Shown: piece by piece, positions 24,111 through 27,832 of the stretch
Position numbering within the stretch: position 1 is the stretch's first letter
Layout: every line of letters starts with the position of its first letter
Origin: UBA9647 sp035506075
GTDB taxonomy: Bacteria; Bacteroidota; Ignavibacteria; UBA10030
Assembly (NCBI GenBank): GCA_035506075.1
Contig: DATJQB010000266.1
Coordinates: 1 to 27,832, forward strand
Direction: 5' to 3'
DNA length: 27,832 bases
Program-made: the position numbers and the translations under genes
Notes under the pieces: generated by a model
What the model was told of the DNA's origin: nothing
What the model saw: only the letters and a program-made list of their open reading frames with translations
The model's database searches: none

Positions 24111-26498
24111 TCATTGAACGGTTTGTTGACGATCCTTGATGCGCACAAGCCGGGCTCCGTAGAGCTGACCCAGCGAAATGCCTCCATCGTTTGTCGGAAC
24201 GCGCTGATGCCAATATGGTTGGAAACCTTCGGCCCGGAGTCTTTTCACTGCCTTCTCGGTCAGGAATCTGTTCTGAAAACAGCCGCCGGAGAGTACAACT
24301 CGGTGAATTCCCGCCTCCCTGGCGGTATCGATGATCGACCCGACAAGGGCATTGTGAAATTTCTTGGAGATCATCGAAACCGGCACACATTTGCGTGCAT
24401 CCGTTCGCACCTCCCGGATCATCGCCGTCCAGTCGACAATGTATGTGGGAACATGTACTTGCCGGGGGGATATCTCGACTGCGCTTGCATCCACTCCATC
24501 TGTACGGACAAGCTCGCATCGATATGTTTGCTCGGATGTCTCCCCTGCGAGAGCGTACTCAAGCTCCATCGCAGCCTGGCCTTCAAAACTGTTGCGCTGT
24601 CTCAAACCAATGATCGATGCAACTCCATCGAACAACCGGCCGGCACTCGATGTGAGTGGAGAGTGAACCCGGCTCTTCAACATCTGGCCCACCACACTCA
24701 ATTCAGCGACGGAGAATGCGGCCATGGGAATCGTATCCCGATCCTGAAGCACCTCTGCACCAAGAGCTTCATACAACAGGCTCAGTCCGGTCCTCCTCGG
24801 CTCCTTGATTGCTTTCTCGCCTCCCGGAAGAAGGAATGGTTTGAAGGATGCGAAGCGTTCGAAACCGTCATCGCGAGTGATGAGAAACTCTCCTCCCCAG
24901 ATCGTGCCGTCGGGGCCATAGCCGGTGCCGTCCCACGACACCCCCAGAACCTCGCCGTCGAGCTCGTTCTCTGCCATGCACGAGAGCACGTGTGCATGGT
25001 GATGCTGCACCTCGATCACCGTGCCGTCCGCTCTGCGGGCCTCTTTCGTTGAGAAATAGTCCGGGTGCATGTCGGATGCGAGGACCCCTGGAGTCACCTC
25101 GTAGAGTGTCTGGAGATCCGCCCTGACCTTGCGAAATGCCTCCAGGGATTGGTGCGTTTCGAGGTCACCGATATGCTGGCTTATGAACGCATTGTGTCCC
25201 ACCGATACTGCGACCGTGTTTTTGAGGTGAGCGCCGACAGCGAGGATCGGCTCGGTGAAATCCGCCGGAAGAGAGACCGGCAGCGGAGCATAGCCGCGCG
25301 CACGGCGCATCACGAGCTCCCTGCCCAGCAGGATGCGAACAATTGAATCGTCGATGTGCCTGACGATCGCACGGTTGTGCACAAGAAAGACATCCGCAAT
25401 GGCGCCAAGCCGGCGGAGCGCTTCGCGTTCATCGATGCAGATCGGTTCATCCGATAGGTTGCCGCTTGTGGCGACCACGGGATGATTGAGTTCTCTCATC
25501 AACAGGTGATGCAGCGGCGTGTACGGAAGCATGACGCCGAGGTAGGGATTCTGCGGCGCTATCGACTTCGCCAGTCCGAGGTTGGACACCTGCTTGCCAT
25601 AGAGTTCCCTGTTGTCCTTTGCTTGCAGGAGAACAATCGGTGCTTCGGGTGAGGCAAGGAGCCGGCGTTCGAATTCTGAAACGAGACACTCGTCCTCTGC
25701 CATTTCAAGCGTCGGCATCATGAGCGCTAGCGGCTTCTCCTCGCGATGTTTTCGCTCGCGCAAGCGGCTGACAGCGTCTTCGCTTCGGGCATCAACCATC
25801 AAGTGAAAACCGCCAAGCCCTTTCAGAGCAACGATCCGGCCATCGCGGACTGCTTTCGCTGCGCCGAGCAGAGCGTCATGGTGTCGTCCAACGACGTTGC
25901 CCTGAGCGTCCCAGAGCTCCAGCCAGGGCCCACAATGCGGACAAGCTGTTGGCTGAGCGTGGAACCGTCGGTCCAGGGGATCCTCGTACTCCCTCTGACA
26001 CTCCGGGCACATCGCGAATTTCTTCATCGATGTGTTTGCCCGGTCGTACGGCAGGCGCTCGATGATCGAAAACCGCGGACCGCAGTTGGTGCAGTTTGTG
26101 AACGGATACAGATACCGCCGATTGGAGGGATCGAGTATTTCGGCAAGACAATCCGGACACGTGGCAATGTCCGGCAGGACGAGGACAGTTTTTGGACCTT
26201 CTTCCCAGCTCTCCCTGATCTCGAATGATGCGTAGCCGGCTGCATCGAGAAAGGAAAACTCAAGACTCTGGACAGACGAGCGGGGCGGTTTTTCGGACTG
26301 CAGTCGAAGAAGAAACCTGTCGAGGGCTTCCTTGGGGCCATCGACTTCGACAAAGAGCCCCTGTGGCGTGTTCGCAACCCAACCCGCTACACTCATCTCA
26401 TGCGCAAGCCGATAGACAAACGGACGAAATCCAACCCCCTGCACGGCGCCGCGGATCACCACCCTCAATCGGACGTTTGTGTTGGTCGATTCGCTCAC
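24111..26498 (-). CDS. hypF: Carbamoyltransferase HypF
   Basis: 795 residues, full length. HypF makes the carbamoyl group for cyanide ligands from carbamoyl phosphate and ATP and passes it to HypE. Domains in order: acylphosphatase (about 10-98, RGAVQGVGFRPFVYRLA); paired zinc fingers with cysteines 114/117/136/139 and 164/167/186/189; a YrdC-like domain (about 205-390, with LKGLGGFHLMVDA and KPLALM); and a Kae1/TobZ-like carbamoyltransferase domain (about 415-795, with QHHHAHVLSCMAE, SWDGTGYGPDGTIWGGEF and SGGCFQNRFLTE). It starts at a GTG that overlaps the hypB stop (GTGA). Certain. Confidence 0.98.
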   Translation of the reverse strand: MSESTNTNVRLRVVIRGAVQGVGFRPFVYRLAHEMSVAGWVANTPQGLFVEVDGPKEALDRFLLRLQSEKPPRSSVQSLEFSFLDAAGYASFEIRESWEEGPKTVLVLPDIATCPDCLAEILDPSNRRYLYPFTNCTNCGPRFSIIERLPYDRANTSMKKFAMCPECQREYEDPLDRRFHAQPTACPHCGPWLELWDAQGNVVGRHHDALLGAAKAVRDGRIVALKGLGGFHLMVDARSEDAVSRLRERKHREEKPLALMMPTLEMAEDECLVSEFERRLLASPEAPIVLLQAKDNRELYGKQVSNLGLAKSIAPQNPYLGVMLPYTPLHHLLMRELNHPVVATSGNLSDEPICIDEREALRRLGAIADVFLVHNRAIVRHIDDSIVRILLGRELVMRRARGYAPLPVSLPADFTEPILAVGAHLKNTVAVSVGHNAFISQHIGDLETHQSLEAFRKVRADLQTLYEVTPGVLASDMHPDYFSTKEARRADGTVIEVQHHHAHVLSCMAENELDGEVLGVSWDGTGYGPDGTIWGGEFLITRDDGFERFASFKPFLLPGGEKAIKEPRRTGLSLLYEALGAEVLQDRDTIPMAAFSVAELSVVGQMLKSRVHSPLTSSAGRLFDGVASIIGLRQRNSFEGQAAMELEYALAGETSEQTYRCELVRTDGVDASAVEISPRQVHVPTYIVDWTAMIREVRTDARKCVPVSMISKKFHNALVGSIIDTAREAGIHRVVLSGGCFQNRFLTEKAVKRLRAEGFQPYWHQRVPTNDGGISLGQLYGARLVRIKDRQQTVQ

Positions 26499-27166
26499 GC
26501 GCGCGCGTCACCCTCTCTTGATTTCATATTCTCCTCAAGCCAGGAGCACCACTCTGAGATGCCGGCCTTAGTCGTACAGGAGGTCTCGAACACCTTCAAC
26601 GAAGGATTGATGCTCAATGCATTGTTTTTCAGCGCGGGCAGGTTGCAGTTCACATAGGGCAGCAAGTCAATCTTGTTAATCAACAGCGCGGACGCGCGCT
26701 GGAACATCGCCGGGTACTTAAGCGGCTTGTCGTCCCCTTCTGTGGTGCTCGCCACCACAACCTTCAGCGCTTCTCCCAAATCGTAGTTGGACGGGCAGAC
26801 CAGGTTGCCGACGTTTTCAATGATAAGAAGGCGAATGCCGGTCAGGTCGAGATTCTGCATCGCATCCTCGACGAGTTTCGCTTCCAGATGGCACCCGCCA
26901 TTCGTGACGATCTGCACGACCGGAGCGTTGTAACGCGCGATGCGCTGCGCATCAAAATCGGTTTGAACGTCTCCTTCAATGACTGCCACTCTGACCCGAC
27001 CGTTGAAATACTCAAGTGTCCGCTCAAGGATGCTCGTCTTTCCCGAGCCGGGCGAGCTGACGAGGTTGATGACAAACATGTTCCTGCCAAGGAAGAATTC
27101 GCGATTGCGCCGTGCAATTTCATCATTCTTCTCAAGGACTTTTCGTTCGACAGTGACGATACTCAT
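26495..27166 (-). CDS. hypB: Nickel-insertion GTPase HypB
   Basis: 223 residues. HypB is a SIMIBI GTPase that, with HypA, drives nickel delivery to the hydrogenase large subunit. P-loop SSPGSGKTS at 37-45, IEGDVQTD (63-70), metal-site GGCHLEAKL with C92/H93, IENVGNLVCPS with C124, and the base-recognition NKIDLLPYV. It has neither the N-terminal CxxCGC nickel site of E. coli HypB nor a His-rich stretch, so it is the short form that relies on the GTPase-domain metal site. Its ATG overlaps the hypA stop (ATGA) and its stop overlaps the hypF start. Confidence 0.98.
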   Translation of the reverse strand: MSIVTVERKVLEKNDEIARRNREFFLGRNMFVINLVSSPGSGKTSILERTLEYFNGRVRVAVIEGDVQTDFDAQRIARYNAPVVQIVTNGGCHLEAKLVEDAMQNLDLTGIRLLIIENVGNLVCPSNYDLGEALKVVVASTTEGDDKPLKYPAMFQRASALLINKIDLLPYVNCNLPALKNNALSINPSLKVFETSCTTKAGISEWCSWLEENMKSREGDARA

Positions 27167-27525
27167 GGTGTTATCTCGTTAACAGTGTCCAGTTCAATCT
27201 CCGTCACCTGAAGTTCTCTGCCGGCGATGATTGTCGTTTCTGTCGCGCCGCATGCCGGACAAATCATGAAGCCGAGATCGTTCACCGACTCCTTCTGGCA
27301 TGCGTTGCATCGCACGGTGAACGGGATTTGTCTGATCTCGAGATGCGCACCTGACAGACTTGTGTCTGCAGTGATCGCAGTGAAACAGAAATCGAGCGAA
27401 TCCGCGACGACACCAGAGAGGTCGCCTATGTTCATCCGAACGATGCGGACTTTGTCCAGCTCATTCTCGGCGACACTCTGCTTGACGATATCGACGATGT
27501 TTTCCGCAAATGACAGTTCGTGCAT
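27163..27525 (-). CDS. hypA: Nickel metallochaperone HypA
   Basis: 120 residues. It starts MHELSFAENIV, with His2 and Glu3 that bind nickel, and has the structural zinc site C73/C76 and C89/C92. VRMNIGDLSGVVADSLDFCF is also typical. HypA hands nickel to the hydrogenase precursor together with HypB. The stop overlaps the hypB start. The 88-bp gap before it, after the maturation protease, holds no clear promoter or terminator. Confidence 0.98.
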   Translation of the reverse strand: MHELSFAENIVDIVKQSVAENELDKVRIVRMNIGDLSGVVADSLDFCFTAITADTSLSGAHLEIRQIPFTVRCNACQKESVNDLGFMICPACGATETTIIAGRELQVTEIELDTVNEITP

Positions 27526-27613
27526 GTTCCGGCCCTTGCTTCAGATACTCTCTGGTAATCAGTCAACAAGAATGCCAAGCGCAATTCAGAGCAAAATGAA
27601 GAATTTCGGACGG

Positions 27614-27832
27614 TTAATTCTCGGAAGTGAGAACCTTTTCCACTGTCTCTACAACAGCTGGGAGAGAGGCACGAACAGACGGGGTAAGCTCCGTCGACAT
27701 CGTTTGCAGGTCTTTAATGGAAACTGTGACAAGGTACATTTTCGGGAGAGAACCAAGAAGAGAAGCGGATTCGAGCAGATCACGAAGCCCGATATCGTGA
27801 GCGCTCAAGGTTCTGGGAAAATCGCTCGCGAA
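27614..27832 (-). CDS. Hydrogenase maturation protease, C-terminal part (5' end off window)
   Basis: The frame is open to the window edge; 72 codons are visible before the stop. The stretch SAHDIGLRDLLESASLLGSLPKMYLV is the well-conserved H-(D/E)-IGL-D-L--A--LG-LP helix-strand of HybD/HyaD/HupD-type endopeptidases. The histidine there is one of the nickel-sensing ligands. The tail ...TPSVRASLPAVVETVEKVL also fits. These enzymes clip the C-terminus of the [NiFe] large subunit after nickel insertion. Their gene usually follows the structural genes, so a hydrogenase operon probably lies just to the right. The N-terminal Glu and Asp ligands cannot be seen here. Confidence 0.88.
   Translation of the reverse strand, partial: FASDFPRTLSAHDIGLRDLLESASLLGSLPKMYLVTVSIKDLQTMSTELTPSVRASLPAVVETVEKVLTSEN

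Noticed and set aside
1..27832. CRISPR arrays, tRNA or rRNA genes, insertion sequences
   Set aside because: I saw no regularly spaced repeats, cloverleaf, transposase or terminal inverted repeats in the window; nearly all sequence is accounted for by minus-strand genes.

Overview
The window carries 25 genes, all on the minus strand and tightly packed. It reads as a Gram-negative, probably anaerobic or facultative bacterium: it has Mla-type envelope lipid transport genes, an outer-membrane beta-barrel candidate, periplasmic multiheme cytochrome c, and a full [NiFe]-hydrogenase maturation set. The overall style suggests the FCB side of the tree (Bacteroidota/Ignavibacteria-like), but that is an impression and no search was run. 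Genes are described below in transcription order, from the high-coordinate end downward.

Right end (27832 to 22152): the C-terminal part of a hydrogenase maturation protease, then hypA, hypB, hypF, a short HypC-like gene without the essential Cys2, canonical hypC, and hypD. hypA/hypB and hypB/hypF overlap by 4 bp. hypD is separated from hypC by about 360 bp and has a good sigma70-like promoter of its own. The hydrogenase structural genes are not in the window and probably lie just beyond its right edge.

Middle (22105 to 11559): a small outer-membrane barrel protein, then a rhamnose-utilisation run. The run holds a URO-D/corrinoid-methyltransferase-fold protein, an unrecognised protein with a kinase-like but broken P-loop, rhamnulokinase (rhaB), L-rhamnose isomerase (rhaA), a second URO-D-family protein, a GH78 alpha-L-rhamnosidase and an APC-family permease. 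The aldolase rhaD is absent. Next (11422 to 6115) come a RACo-like ferredoxin/ASKHA corrinoid-activator gene, an mlaE-mlaF-mlaD lipid-transport cassette, and hypE. hypE therefore sits about 15 kb from hypD, with rhamnose and envelope genes between them.

Left end (5726 to 1): after a 388-bp AT-rich regulatory gap lies one compact five-gene operon. It encodes a Tat-exported four-cluster ferredoxin (HybA/HmcB type), an NrfD/HybB-type membrane quinone subunit, a 13-heme periplasmic cytochrome c, a sensor kinase, and a response regulator. The kinase has two c-type heme motifs in its periplasmic sensor and a cysteine-rich zinc-ribbon-like block inserted inside its ATPase domain. The response regulator is fused to a glycine-cleavage-H-like (lipoyl-carrier-fold) domain that runs off the window. 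The likely theme is electron flow between periplasmic cytochromes or hydrogenase and the quinone pool, watched by a dedicated redox-sensing two-component system. This operon is the strongest candidate for something undescribed in the window.
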